NCBI GenBank assembly: GCA_949358305.1
Contig: OX442319.1
Coordinates: 13,950,001 to 14,014,000, forward strand
Direction: 5' to 3'
Length of the DNA stretch: 64,000 nt
Source: Strigamia acuminata
Taxonomy: Eukaryota > Arthropoda > Chilopoda > Geophilomorpha > Linotaeniidae
Every line of letters starts with the position of its first letter. The first letter of the stretch is position 1. The position numbers and the translations under genes were made by a program. The notes under the pieces are model-generated. The model saw only the letters and a list, made by a program, of their open reading frames with translations, searched no databases and was not told the DNA's origin. Shown piece after piece: positions 1-12,300 of this stretch.

Positions 1-600
1 TACTAAATGTAACTTACACCGAACTAACCGCTTAAGATTATTTCAAGTACAGATAAAATTTTAATTGAATATAAAATTTTACTTTACTTTACAGATGAAG
101 TTTTTATATACCGTGTGGTGACCTCAAATATTCGTATCTGAGTGCGCACCATATTTCCGAATTATCATAGAAACCTATTCAACAACTCTCTATGTTTTGT
201 TTCAATGTAAGTTGAGATAAAACATAAATAAATTAAATATAAAAACAATACACAATATTACCCAAATAATATCGTGTTTTGCAGCAAGTTTTGGCCCAGC
301 AACAGCGTCAACCAATCACGCTGCAGCGTGCATTGCTTTGATGATGCTGCTAGGCGTGTGCCTGGGCGGAGCACACCCTCCTCTCACGCGTGCCTGGCTC
401 AATTGTTGCACACGACCCGAAGGCGGCCGTGTGTGATCTTTGCGCAACTCGTCATCTGCGCAGCTTTACTGAGCAGATTTTGGAGTGAGCCAAACGGTTT
501 TGGCCCACTCTTCCGACATTCTTGATTCTGCTTCCAAACCATTCACATCTGTGTCAAACTTATGCCAAACCTTGCTAAGTGTGATCTGTGATATCTGGAA
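1..600. other. No gene seen
   Basis: The first ~270 bases are AT-rich and featureless. Bases 274-525 contain a short open frame with only a GTG start, no splice context and no recognisable domain, so I do not call it. GC content rises from ~300 towards the hairpin region that begins near 620, which could mark the start of a transcribed non-coding unit. Confidence 0.4.
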
Positions 601-620
601 GAGTTGAGATTCATTGCTGG

Positions 621-904
621 TCCGTGCCAACTGTACGGAATAGCGCTTTCATTGCTTGAATTACTACGCGTAATTTAAGCCATTTCTGTGTGGAATTGAC
701 ATTGAGCTTGCTCTGTCAATTTGTAGTTCTTTGTGTCGAGCTTGCTCCACAAAGGAATCTGTGTGTTAAGACGGATTGTTACGTCGAGCTTGCTCCGTAA
801 TAATCGAACCGCTGTGTGAGACGTATTCTCGTGTCGAGCGTGCTCCACGAGGATTTTAGTATATTTAGAGGCGTATTTTAGCGTTGAGTTTACTCCGCCA
901 AAAT
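621..904 (+). ncRNA. Chain of seven hairpins, five sharing one bulge/loop motif
   Basis: Consecutive stem-loops lie at 621-639 (5 bp), 654-680 (11 bp), 695-720 (7 bp), 729-754 (7 bp), 774-805 (10 bp), 825-854 (9 bp) and 875-904 (8 bp plus one mismatch). The last five share one architecture: an outer stem of different sequence each time but fully paired, a 2-nt 5' bulge U[C/U], an inner GAG/CTC stem and a 4-nt loop (CTTG three times, CGTG, TTTA). The GAG positions are 704, 738, 786, 836 and 886, so spacing settles at ~50 nt. Stems that change while pairing is kept are the usual mark of selection on RNA or single-stranded DNA folding. Strand is assigned only because the bulge motif reads naturally on plus. 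No RNA family is recognised; a repeat with intrinsic foldback is the alternative. Confidence 0.45.
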
Positions 905-1184
905 CCCGCGCTCACACGACGCCATCGACGCCATCTTGGAGCCAACGGTCAACTGTGAGTTTATTGTAGAAGAAGAAGCCAGATCGACCCCAAACATTTC
1001 GAATATACCTCCTTTGTATTTTGAACGATTAAAACTATCTAATTTTTCCTTTACTCTGTGTAAAATCATTCCCCTAGACAAACATTTGGCCACAGAGTAG
1101 AAGTCCTGTACGGCATCTCTACGACGATTGCTTGATAAGTTTACTCAATTTATTAAGTAAAAACCCGGATCGCCGCAACCGTAC

Positions 1185-1604
1185 TGCCTTGAACAATGGC
1201 CTGGGCGTTTATTTTTTTTTTCGACTCGCCCGCCAAGCGCTTATTCAAAACCAGGCGATTATTCAAGCCGGGCGTCTATCCGAAAAAAAAGTTGAAAATA
1301 ACATTTTATAAAAAATTTGTTGTCGTATGCACGTTTTTTCAAATTTTTTGGAGCCATACCACTGTATTAATGGTAGAAATGCAGCAGTGAAACAATGAAG
1401 GAGTGTTAAATACCTCATTTCTACCGAACGTTACGTGTACGTGTACGGTAGATGTAAAATGTCATCAAAAATTTACGATAAACCCGGCGTTTAAACACGC
1501 CCGGCGTTTATTCGGGGCAGGCGCCTATTGGTTTTCCGGCTGGCGGTTGCCAGGCGCTTAATCAAGAGCCGGCGCTTAATTGCGCCCGGCCATTGTTCAA
1601 GGCA
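1185..1604. mobile_element. MITE with ~23-bp TIRs and GTAC target duplication
   Basis: The left end TGCCTTGAACAATGGCC is matched inverted at the right end, with pairing continuing through the following GGGCG. GTAC flanks both sides (1181-1184 and 1605-1608). The interior carries many variants of a GC-rich phrase (GGCGCTTATTC / GGCGTTTATTC) in both orientations, giving strong foldback potential. There is no transposase frame, so it is non-autonomous. The superfamily is not assigned, and the 4-bp GTAC duplication could instead be part of the TIR. Confidence 0.6.
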
Positions 1605-1608
1605 GTAC

Positions 1609-3001
1609 TTCTAGAAAAAATAATTATTTACACGAAAATTGAACTTCCATCTAGTGGGAGTATACGGGACTTTAACAGTTATTTATTTCGCAGATTGAAT
1701 AAAGCCAAGCCCATGCTAAAAAGCTGTTCCTTTGTCGCCGATGATAGTCATAAAAAGCGCCACCAACGGCAATCTTTTGAAACTTTCGTAACTAAAAATG
1801 GAGGACGTTTAATAATTTTTCAAAGTTTAAACAAACAATAAAATAATCTGAAAACAATTGATCACTCACGAACAACGGGTTTGGTCTAATAATGACATAA
1901 GTAATCTTCTTGTCAATTTTTATTTTTCTCTTCCCATGACAGTGCTGGGCTGGCCCGGCGGGCTACCGGGAATTTCCCGGTGGCCTGTGGCCTGGTGGCT
2001 GACAACTCGTTTCTGTACCGAGTTTGCAAAAACATCTCTGTATTTTAAAGGTTTTTAATTCACTTAGTATCACGATTTTCCCTGCTTCTGCACCGTGTTG
2101 GTGTAATATGCACGAGATCGGGATTGTTTCATTTTGTCCGGACGAAGCAGCAATTTTTCCGCGGTATTCTTTAGCCAGCAGGACGCATCGCTTTGTCCGG
2201 TGTCCAGAGAAGAGAGCAGTCCGAATGGAGGAGCAAACTTTCCATTTCTGGGTATGTATGGTTGTTGTGATCCCAAATGTCCCTTTGACATTTACCGGTC
2301 ACATGTTGTCTGTTTTCGATAAATTTTTCCTGTTTATGACTGAATTTGTTTAATTCATGACAATTTCGTCCAATTAATTCAGAATTAGGTCCAATCAATA
2401 CTGAATTAATTCAGAATTACGTCCAACTAATACAGAATTTCTTAATAATCAAATTTAAAATTTTTTGAATATAAATAAAAAATGAAAAGAAAATGTTGGT
2501 AAATGTGGATTCAAGAAGCTCCATCAATAGAAGTCATAAATTATGTTTGCTGTCAAATAAAAATGTTCCACTTCCGCTCCCGGGGCAATAAAAATTCTGA
2601 AAGAAATAATTCATCGGCAGTTGTCATTTACTTCAAAAATAAATCATTTTTATGTAAAATAGTAAACAGGATGTTAAATATATTGATTAGAAAAACCAAA
2701 GAAGCAGACCCGGTCAAGGTGGAGTAACACTTGCTTCAACTGGAATACACTCCTCTACTATTCTCACGGTGTACGGTGAGAATATTTCCACTGCTCAACG
2801 GTTTGAATCGCCTTTCACCGTTAGTCACTGTGACCGATCAAATTCAAACAACTGGATTGACCAACTTTGATACAACTGCTTCGCTCAAACTACTCACTCA
2901 TTAACATTTTCAGTCCTACGTAAAGGTAAGACGATAAATTTTATTATGTACACCAACTAAACCAGTAAACCAGGCTTACAGATATATCTGAAAAAAAAAT
3001 A
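1609..3001. other. Intergenic, no gene supported
   Basis: Only short overlapping frames on both strands, none with domain content. A GC-rich patch at ~1945-2000 includes the inverted CCGGGAA/TTCCCGG. A run of diverged short repeats built on GAATTA and GTCCAA lies at ~2350-2440. Bases 2740-2940 could hold the promoter of the downstream channel gene, but no clear TATA box or initiator was identified. Confidence 0.4.
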
Positions 3002-6000
3002 ATGGAAGCACAGCAAGCAAGACAACCTTTAGGCTGGATTCGAAAACACAGAATTAGAAGATTGCGTGACATCGTTGCAAATATTCTCACCGAGCAAACG
3101 GAGACGCCAGAGTTTACCAAATCACTCAAGAAAATTTCGGGAAAGAAAAAAATTCTACGTGTACTAGTTTGCACTCTACTCTTGATGAATACAGCAGCTT
3201 GTGTTTACCAAATCGCAGACCGAATAATTCATTACATGTCTGAGCCAACAGCAGTTGACGCCAAATTAATTGAAACTACAGACACTTCTGTGCCGTTTGT
3301 TTATTTTTATCCAGACACCACGCAAGAATTTAATAATTTCATAAATCAAAAAGACCAATGCTATTCTGCGCTCGTTACTCCACTTACCTCAAAGTATAAC
3401 TACTCAGACATAATAAAATATCTCGGACCTTCTAACTTCATAACCGATGCCTACTTTGCAGCGGTAAATCATTTTCATTTTTTTTAAAAATATTCTTTTG
3501 TCTGGAAATTCAATGTTTTATCCAAAATCTAATTTCATGTAATCTTTGTAGGGGAAATCACGTGCTAACCTTACGGTTAAACCGTACCCTGCCCCTTGGC
3601 CAGTGACTCAAGTTTCTAGTCGTGAGTCTACAAAATTGGTTTATTTCAATTTTAAAATCCATTTTTCTTTAGCATTTGTTTTTTTATCTGGAAATCAATA
3701 TTACAACATGATAATAAAATTCAAATTCCCCAAAGAATGCGGGGACGTTGTTGTAAGTATTTGATCAGCTAAATGAATTGCATTAATTTGCACTAATTTG
3801 CATTGAAAACAAACTTGATTCGTTATTAAGAGCAAGTTTTTAGTCTGCGAGTGCATTCAATACGCCACTACACTAATCACCTATTTTTGTAACAATTGTC
3901 ATTTATTGTTTTAATTTAAAGGTATTAATAGATGCCTCACAGATGGTGTTTCATTTACACAAATATGATTTAACCAGATTGCCATGTAATGGCTCAATGA
4001 ACCGTGCTGGAATAATCACGCAGAAAGTAAGGATTAAGTTCAAAGTTCAAAGTTCAAAAAATAAGATATTACTGTCTTAGCAGTCAAGCATGTAATGTTT
4101 AGTTCTACAACTTTCAAAACATTAGCGCTGTTTGTTTATTCTAGGTAACAATTGTGCTAAAATTACTTTAATATTTCCTTCTAAACTTGTTTTAGTATCA
4201 CTTCATTAACCTGAAACGAAAACAGTGTGGCAATCGAGTTGACTTAAAGAACTGCTTGCGAGCTTGTTTCAGGAAAATGATAAACAGCAGGTACTGTAAA
4301 GTGTCGTTATGACAAAATCTGCATATCCAAACACAGATATCCATTGGATGTCAACAGGTGTTGTACTTTACAACTCCTTGCCAAAAAAATGGAATAATGG
4401 TCAAAACTAAGTTCATCACCTCTTTTGATACAATTTTCTAAACGTAACAAAATAAACGAATAAACAATACTTTCAGGATATAATTCTACCATTATTTGGC
4501 TACAATTTTTGTTGGAGTTATTCAAACATCCCCGCGCATCGCGTCGTTACATCCACCAAACGTTATGACTAGGGTGTAATAACGTTCCTAGAACGTTCAG
4601 TGTATTTTGAGTATGATTATGATTCAATTTTGAGTAATCTGGATTTACAAAATGACAAAAAACTGGAATATGCAATTGTTTGTGATAAAAACAATGGAGC
4701 AATGAGTGAAAGTGATATAAAAAACATAGTTTGACCAATATTCCATTTTGGCAAGGAGCTGTACGGTACTGTACAACTACTGAGTTGTGTAGCTTGTTCA
4801 AATGTTGGGATAAAGGTTTAGGAGCTTTCATTTGTCCTCAATTTGAGAAAATCACTGTGTTCATGTTGTTTCAGTGATTTATATTATGAACTACAAAATC
4901 TACAAAAATTCAGCCGAACTGAAATTCAAAAGCAGTTCTGGGATATATTAGATCTCATTACCAATGTCAACGCCATTCAGAAATGCAAATGTCTCGATTT
5001 ATGCGATGTGACACATCAAAGTACTTCATTCAATACAGAGTATTATAAAGAAGATGTTCTACAAGTATATGCTGTGAATAATTATGTTCGAACATTGCAA
5101 GAACGTCACTCTTACGATCTCATCGATTTATTGTGTGATATTGGAGGAACCATCGGTCTCTATTTCGGCATGTCATGCTTAACACTTGTTGAAATATTTG
5201 TCCACTGCTGCAAAACACCTTTCGTCAAGTCCTACAAAACAACTAAAGGAAATTGCCAGTTGAAAGAGAGAATACAAACGATACTCGAAAAGAAACAGAA
5301 AATGCAAAAAAAATCATTTGTCAAAAAACTATTGAAAATGAAAACCATCGTAAAATTATTCCTGCTCTCTCTTTCAGTTTATTACATGTACGATTTGATG
5401 GACGAGTTTCTTAAATATCCAGTCTATCAAACTGTTCGTCTCGAAAGGGACAAAATCATACATTTTCCACAAATTATTGAATGTGAAGAGAATTATAATA
5501 TATTAAAAGCTAAAAAAGATTTAGCTAAAAAAATGAATGCTAATAGCGAAGATTACCAACTCATCGATTTGCTTCATCAATCATCAGAATTCGCTAACAA
5601 ACCATTGCAATTATGGAACGCTTCATCCAATTTCAAATACTATGACGACGAAATCCGGAAAAATCAGGAGAATGTAAGCAAATGAATATTCAAAGAAGGT
5701 GAATTTGTTTGCATACTTTTATTTCTTTACAGACTGACCCACTAGATGCTGTTAATTTATCTACTCTGTCAACAATGTTTGGACTATGCAGTTTTTTCAA
5801 GAAAAGTAGCAAAAATTTGACATTGTTCTATGCCATCTTTCAACTTGTTTAGCCACCTAAAGTTCTAACACACGTTGCCCTAAGAATCGACCCAAAATGC
5901 ACCAGCCCTGTAAAAGACTAGCGGATACATTTCATATTTTCATAATGATGGGTTTGACATTGTCACAACATCAAAACGAGTTAACGCACATGTTGGCAAT

Positions 6001-6814
6001 GCGCGCTGACCACGCTGCTAATGTATCTCGATTGAGGAACCTCTGCACATTTAATATTGTTTAATTGCAGCATGAACCAAGCATGACATGGACACGTATC
6101 CATTTTTCTACCCGGCTGCTTTTTACTACACTTTTTTCACCCGGCTGCAAGTAAAGTTTGATACAAGTTAACACGTCACCCAAATCGTCACACCAGCACT
6201 GTAAAACACTAGCAGATATGTTTTTTTAAATGTCTGAGGTGATCGCCTTTTGTTTCAAGTCACAACACCAAAACACGAGTTAATATAACATACCTTCGTG
6301 GACAGCAACACTTAATTATTCCAAATTTAATAAGAGTTGCTACCCAAACAATTCCACTTTTTCCCATCATAAACACGTCATATGGAATAATGTTTTCTTT
6401 CTGCTTCTAAATCTTCTAGAAGAAGCACAGTTTGTTCCCCATAGGAACAGGGTAGACTTTTTAAAAAAGTGGAAAATCAACAAATTGCAGCCAGTGAGAT
6501 ATTTTGAACTTTTGAAATAAACCAACTATTTCAACTTCTGATGCATTATAGCACTTCATTCTGCCACAAAATCAATCTTTTCATCCTAAACATATTTTCT
6601 ACATAAGCGGTGGAAATGATGTTGCAATTCATCTTTTCCGTCAAACGGTAAACTTGAAATTGAATCAGAAAACCGTCCACAACAGTGCTTAGAACACATT
6701 AGTTCATTCTAGATTGTTCGAGTCGATACCCCGAATAGCCCGTGTGGTGACAACGAGCAAGTATCAGAATGTGAACAGGACTGTTATGCATCCCGACTGA
6801 ATATTTCATGCAGG
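3002..6814 (+). CDS. Two-unit (tandem-fused) degenerin/ENaC channel gene, 3' end not found
   Basis: DEG/ENaC (ASC) family sodium channel subunit, expected in the plasma membrane. Exons traced with GT-AG borders and matching phases: 3002-3463, 3552-3621, 3673-3752, 3922-4026, 4196-4290, 4875-5673, 5733-5805; further exons at 6552-6647 and 6714-6814. Unit 1 has TM1 (LVCTLLLMNTAACVYQIAD) and ends with the family's TM2 signature DIGGTIGLYFGMS. In the same exon, ~60 residues later, a second TM1 begins (LFLLSLSVYYMYD), followed by the family's post-TM1 phrase FLKYPVYQTVRLERDKIIHF. Exons 8-9 encode unit-2 ectodomain with a cysteine-rich stretch (VSECEQDCYAS). The exon(s) between 5805 and 6552 and the last exon (CxCP motif, TM2 of unit 2) were not found, so the gene is either truncated or continues with diverged or distant exons. 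Family members normally have one TM1/TM2 pair per chain and assemble as trimers. Confidence 0.75.
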
Positions 6815-7115
6815 TCAGCATTTACATTATCACATGATTCTAGGGCATTTAGTTTACTGAATGAATGGCACCAACTGAAAACTTTAATTCAGAGAAAATA
6901 CTATAAGAGCAATAAGATTTAAAACTTATGCATATTGCTATTAGTTAGATGCCAGAACTGGTTTGTATTGCACGTATTCGTAAAGCAAGTAGATTGGGAC
7001 ACTTTAGGAATATTCTACATCTCTTTTCAACGATTCTGCTCTATTGTGTTGCAATGCTACAAATAGCCTTGACTTAACAACATTTATTTGTAGTGAGAAT
7101 ATGGTAGAATTAATA
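6815..7115. other. No feature; expected terminal exon absent
   Basis: By comparison with the paralog at 58102 and the fragment at 42331-42830, the terminal exon of the channel should follow 6814. Nothing resembling its KMYLETQLKTH or CPARC segments is readable here. The stretch is AT-rich and non-coding. Confidence 0.45.
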
Positions 7116-7304
7116 CTGTATTTATTTGATTAAGAACCACCCTCGAATAAGAGCCGCTGCTGAGTCAGTAAAAATATTGTTTTATCGCAAAAATACGGTA
7201 CATTTTTGTTTTTAACGTAACGAACGGAAAAAAATATTGGATTGGATATTGGATATTCGATTTTCTTCGAATATGAGCCGCGGCTTTCATTCGAATAAAT
7301 ATGG
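7116..7304. mobile_element. Short MITE, Tc1/mariner-like TA duplication
   Basis: The left end CTGTATTTATTTGA and the inverted right end (CCATATTTATTCGA read inward) form imperfect 14-bp TIRs flanked by TA on each side. The interior has two variants of GAATAAGAGCCG. It is 189 bp and non-coding. The TIRs are short and AT-rich, so confidence is moderate. Confidence 0.4.
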
Positions 7305-7485
7305 TACTTCGTAATATTTTTTATGTTTAACAAAAGTCACATTAAATGAATTGAATAGTGTTGCATAATCATTTCTAATGTCTTGTTTGGGTGAAATCAG
7401 GTTGGAACAAGTCTTATGTTAATTATTTATTTCAGCTTAATCAATCGGAAGTAACATGAAAGTTTATGTTGTTTTGTTGCTAACA

Positions 7486-9115
7486 TCCTTTTCGCACCAG
7501 AAAGTTTGAGCTAGCCCAAAGTTTAAATCTAGTTCTGGTGATTGGTGCGAATGCATCTAGCCTACATTTATCTAGTTTAAAAATTTTTAAACTATACTCT
7601 AATTCACTACAAAGTTGGCCTAACTCCCATTGGCCGACCTGTTGCGTTCAACTTTAAATCTTACGAGTCATTATGTAAATAATGAGAAATTATGCTAATT
7701 CACAATAACCTTAGGAATCTTTGTTGAATTGTCAAATCAATGTAACCGTGGTGATGTATAAAAACAAAGAATAGAATGTGTGAATAAATGAAGGCGATTA
7801 ACGTGTGAATCCACCTCCTAATAAAAAGGAATAAGAATCTTGAGTGAGAATGATTTACGAGCCATATTACCCCTAACTAGAAACTGTGCACTACTGCAAG
7901 GAAAAGTAGTTGTTGGTTTTTAATCGTTTCAAGTATTAAAGTGATTAAAATGCACTAATCTTTTTGGATTTAATAATAAAACGTTTATTTTATTTGTAAA
8001 TAATTTTTTTTGTTGTTTGCATGTCACAGAACAATTTTTCCTTTGTTTGTTTTGACAGGAAAACAAATTTTACTTTGCTTATTGGTTGTTTTGGCAGGAA
8101 AAATGTCTATTTATTTTCTTGCAAATTTATTTGAGAAAAAAAATTTAAAAAGAAATTATTTACTTTTTTCATGATTAGTTAGTTACTATTCTAGTCAAAG
8201 ATCAATTAATTAATTAGTTAAATATCCTACTAGTACATGACTCAAAACATTCATCAGGCAAACAAATAATTGATTACAATGTCTGGTAATTGGTTGGAAT
8301 TCAGGTGTTTTGGCCGATTTTTATGTATCATTATATGGTATCATTATACAAGTGAAATGGCTCGGCCATTGGGAGTTAGATCAATCTTGTAGTGAGTTAG
8401 GGCAGGGGTTCCCAAACTTTTTAGCATTGCGACCCATTTATTAGAAAGGCCATCTTCCGCGTCCCAGTTTATCATTGTTGCATTAAATTTTCCCCATCCT
8501 ACAAAATTCATCAGTTTGTGGACTAACCTAGAGAAACTTCTATACTCAAAGTTGCACTCAAAAAGGCACCTCACAATATGTACTCCTATTGGTCGAGCCA
8601 GTTTACTACTAACTCCAGACTGTACACTATTACTAGGAGAAGTAGTTTTGATTTTTGGGACTTTTGGTTGGTTGTTGGAGGTTTTGAGAGATTTTTGTAA
8701 AGATTCTGAAGCTTTTGCTAGCCTGCAGTGTATTGCAACCAACTACAGGCAGTAAGTTGGAATTGGAATTGGCAAAAATTAAAAAAAAATTGAAAATGAA
8801 ATTTTGGAAACAAAAACTTTGAGTGAGGCGCGCCCCACAGTTTGGGAAATGCTGAGTTAGAGTATAGAATATAGATAATTCTAATCCAGTTGTGTGAACT
8901 AGATAATTGCCAAAGAACTAGATATCTGCCAAGGTCACTTCCCATAATTCCGTGTGCAGCATGGTCAGTTGATTGTCTATTGGCTGTATGCTAGCCCAGA
9001 GATGTGGATTTTTGATTCTTGGTGCAAACGCATCAGCTAAATCATTTTGTAGGCTAAATCATCCAGAAGTAGATTTAAATTCCAGGCTAGCCCAAACTTT
9101 CTGGTGCGAACAAGG
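7486..9115. mobile_element. Foldback element with ~90-bp inverted ends
   Basis: Bases ~7486-7580 (TTCGCACCAGAAAGTTTGAG, then GCTAGCC) recur inverted at ~9015-9112. A second inverted pair sits further inside (~7600-7650 against ~8360-8400, sharing CTAACTCCCA.TGGCCGA). CAT flanks both outer ends and may be a 3-bp target duplication. No transposase is visible. The element is split by the hAT-like insertion at 8403-8854. Exact termini are uncertain by a few bases. Confidence 0.5.
8403..8854. mobile_element. Non-autonomous hAT-like element, 452 bp
   Basis: It begins CAGGGGTTCCCAAAC and ends with the imperfect inverse GTTTGGGAAATGCTG, a typical hAT terminus. It is flanked by the 8-bp near-duplicate AGTTAGGG / AGTTAGAG (7 of 8 identical); 8 bp is the hAT target size. 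Open frames on both strands inside show no transposase or BED-finger features, so this is a deletion derivative or MITE. Confidence 0.65.
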
Positions 9116-9346
9116 CATAAGAAACGACAGTGCATGAAGGAACGACTTGAGGAGAATAGATCTTTTTTATTGTTACGTTTATTGTTATTGTCATAAATAA
9201 TTTGATTTATCAGAATTATAATCGGAAAATGCTTTCTAATATTACTAACACATTATAAAGATGTTTACTTAAATCTTTTAACCTTTATAAACACAAGCAG
9301 ATACAGAATAAGCAATTGTAAAATTTTATCATTTGAAAACTGATGG

Positions 9347-12300
9347 GTCAATTTAACTTTGTCAAACTTGTGTCATTTTAACTTTGTCAAACTCGTGTCA
9401 TTTTAACTTTGTCAAACTCGTGTCATTTTAACTTTCTGACTGGTGTCATTTTAACTTTGTCTGACTGGTGTCATTTAAACTTTGTCAAACTCGTGTCATT
9501 TTAACTTTGTCAAACTCGTGTCATTTTAACTTTGTCAAACTCGTGTCATTTTAACTTTGTCAAACTCGTGTCATTTTAACTTTGTCAAACTCGTGTCATT
9601 TTAACTTTGTCAAACTCGTGTCATTTTAACTTTGTCAAACTCGTGTCATTTTAACTTTGTCAAACTCGTGTCATTTTAACTTTGTCAAACTCGTGTCATT
9701 TTAACTTTGTCAAACTCGTGTCATTTTAACTTTGTCAAACTCGTGTCATTTTAACTTTGTCAAACTCGTGTCATTTTAACTTTGTCAAACTCGTGTCATT
9801 TTAACTTTGTCAAACTCGTGTCATTTTAACTTTGTCAAACTCGTGTCATTTTAACTTTGTCAAACTCGTGTCATTTTAACTTTGTCAAACTCGTGTCATT
9901 TTAACTTTGTCAAACTCGTGTCATTTTAACTTTGTCAAACTCGTGTCATTTTAACTTTGTCAAACTCGTGTCATTTTAACTTTGTCAAACTCGTGTCATT
10001 TTAACTTTGTCAAACTCGTGTCATTTTAACTTTGTCAAACTCGTGTCATTTTAACTTTGTCAAACTCGTGTCATTTTAACTTTGTCAAACTCGTGTCATT
10101 TTAACTTTGTCAAACTCGTGTCATTTTAACTTTGTCAAACTCGTGTCATTTTAACTTTGTCAAACTCGTGTCATTTTAACTTTGTCAAACTCGTGTCATT
10201 TTAACTTTGTCAAACTCGTGTCATTTTAACTTTGTCAAACTCGTGTCATTTTAACTTTGTCAAACTCGTGTCATTTTAACTTTGTCAAACTCGTGTCATT
10301 TTAACTTTGTCAAACTCGTGTCATTTTAACTTTGTCAAACTCGTGTCATTTTAACTTTGTCAAACTCGTGTCATTTTAACTTTGTCAAACTCGTGTCATT
10401 TTAACTTTGTCAAACTCGTGTCATTTTAACTTTGTCAAACTCGTGTCATTTTAACTTTGTCAAACTCGTGTCATTTTAACTTTGTCAAACTCGTGTCATT
10501 TTAACTTTGTCAAACTCGTGTCATTTTAACTTTGTCAAACTCGTGTCATTTTAACTTTGTCAAACTCGTGTCATTTTAACTTTGTCAAACTCGTGTCATT
10601 TTAACTTTGTCAAACTCGTGTCATTTTAACTTTGTCAAACTCGTGTCATTTTAACTTTGTCAAACTCGTGTCATTTTAACTTTGTCAAACTCGTGTCATT
10701 TTAACTTTGTCAAACTCGTGTCATTTTAACTTTGTCAAACTCGTGTCATTTTAACTTTGTCAAACTCGTGTCATTTTAACTTTGTCAAACTCGTGTCATT
10801 TTAACTTTGTCAAACTCGTGTCATTTTAACTTTGTCAAACTCGTGTCATTTTAACTTTGTCAAACTCGTGTCATTTTAACTTTGTCAAACTCGTGTCATT
10901 TTAACTTTGTCAAACTCGTGTCATTTTAACTTTGTCAAACTCGTGTCATTTTAACTTTGTCAAACTCGTGTCATTTTAACTTTGTCAAACTCGTGTCATT
11001 TTAACTTTGTCAAACTCGTGTCATTTTAACTTTGTCAAACTCGTGTCATTTTAACTTTGTCAAACTCGTGTCATTTTAACTTTGTCAAACTCGTGTCATT
11101 TTAACTTTGTCAAACTCGTGTCATTTTAACTTTGTCAAACTCGTGTCATTTTAACTTTGTCAAACTCGTGTCATTTTAACTTTGTCAAACTCGTGTCATT
11201 TTAACTTTGTCAAACTCGTGTCATTTTAACTTTGTCAAACTCGTGTCATTTTAACTTTGTCAAACTCGTGTCATTTTAACTTTGTCAAACTCGTGTCATT
11301 TTAACTTTGTCAAACTCGTGTCATTTTAACTTTGTCAAACTCGTGTCATTTTAACTTTGTCAAACTCGTGTCATTTTAACTTTGTCAAACTCGTGTCATT
11401 TTAACTTTGTCAAACTCGTGTCATTTTAACTTTGTCAAACTCGTGTCATTTTAACTTTGTCAAACTCGTGTCATTTTAACTTTGTCAAACTCGTGTCATT
11501 TTAACTTTGTCAAACTCGTGTCATTTTAACTTTGTCAAACTCGTGTCATTTTAACTTTGTCAAACTCGTGTCATTTTAACTTTGTCAAACTCGTGTCATT
11601 TTAACTTTGTCAAACTCGTGTCATTTTAACTTTGTCAAACTCGTGTCATTTTAACTTTGTCAAACTCGTGTCATTTTAACTTTGTCAAACTCGTGTCATT
11701 TTAACTTTGTCAAACTCGTGTCATTTTAACTTTGTCAAACTCGTGTCATTTTAACTTTGTCAAACTCGTGTCATTTTAACTTTGTCAAACTCGTGTCATT
11801 TTAACTTTGTCAAACTCGTGTCATTTTAACTTTGTCAAACTCGTGTCATTTTAACTTTGTCAAACTCGTGTCATTTTAACTTTGTCAAACTCGTGTCATT
11901 TTAACTTTGTCAAACTCGTGTCATTTTAACTTTGTCAAACTCGTGTCATTTTAACTTTGTCAAACTCGTGTCATTTTAACTTTGTCAAACTCGTGTCATT
12001 TTAACTTTGTCAAACTCGTGTCATTTTAACTTTGTCAAACTCGTGTCATTTTAACTTTGTCAAACTCGTGTCATTTTAACTTTGTCAAACTCGTGTCATT
12101 TTAACTTTGTCAAACTCGTGTCATTTTAACTTTGTCAAACTCGTGTCATTTTAACTTTGTCAAACTCGTGTCATTTTAACTTTGTCAAACTCGTGTCATT
12201 TTAACTTTGTCAAACTCGTGTCATTTTAACTTTGTCAAACTCGTGTCATTTTAACTTTGTCAAACTCGTGTCATTTTAACTTTGTCAAACTCGTGTCATT

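Noticed and set aside
274-525. 83-codon plus frame
   Set aside because: Begins at GTG, no domain, no splice or promoter support.
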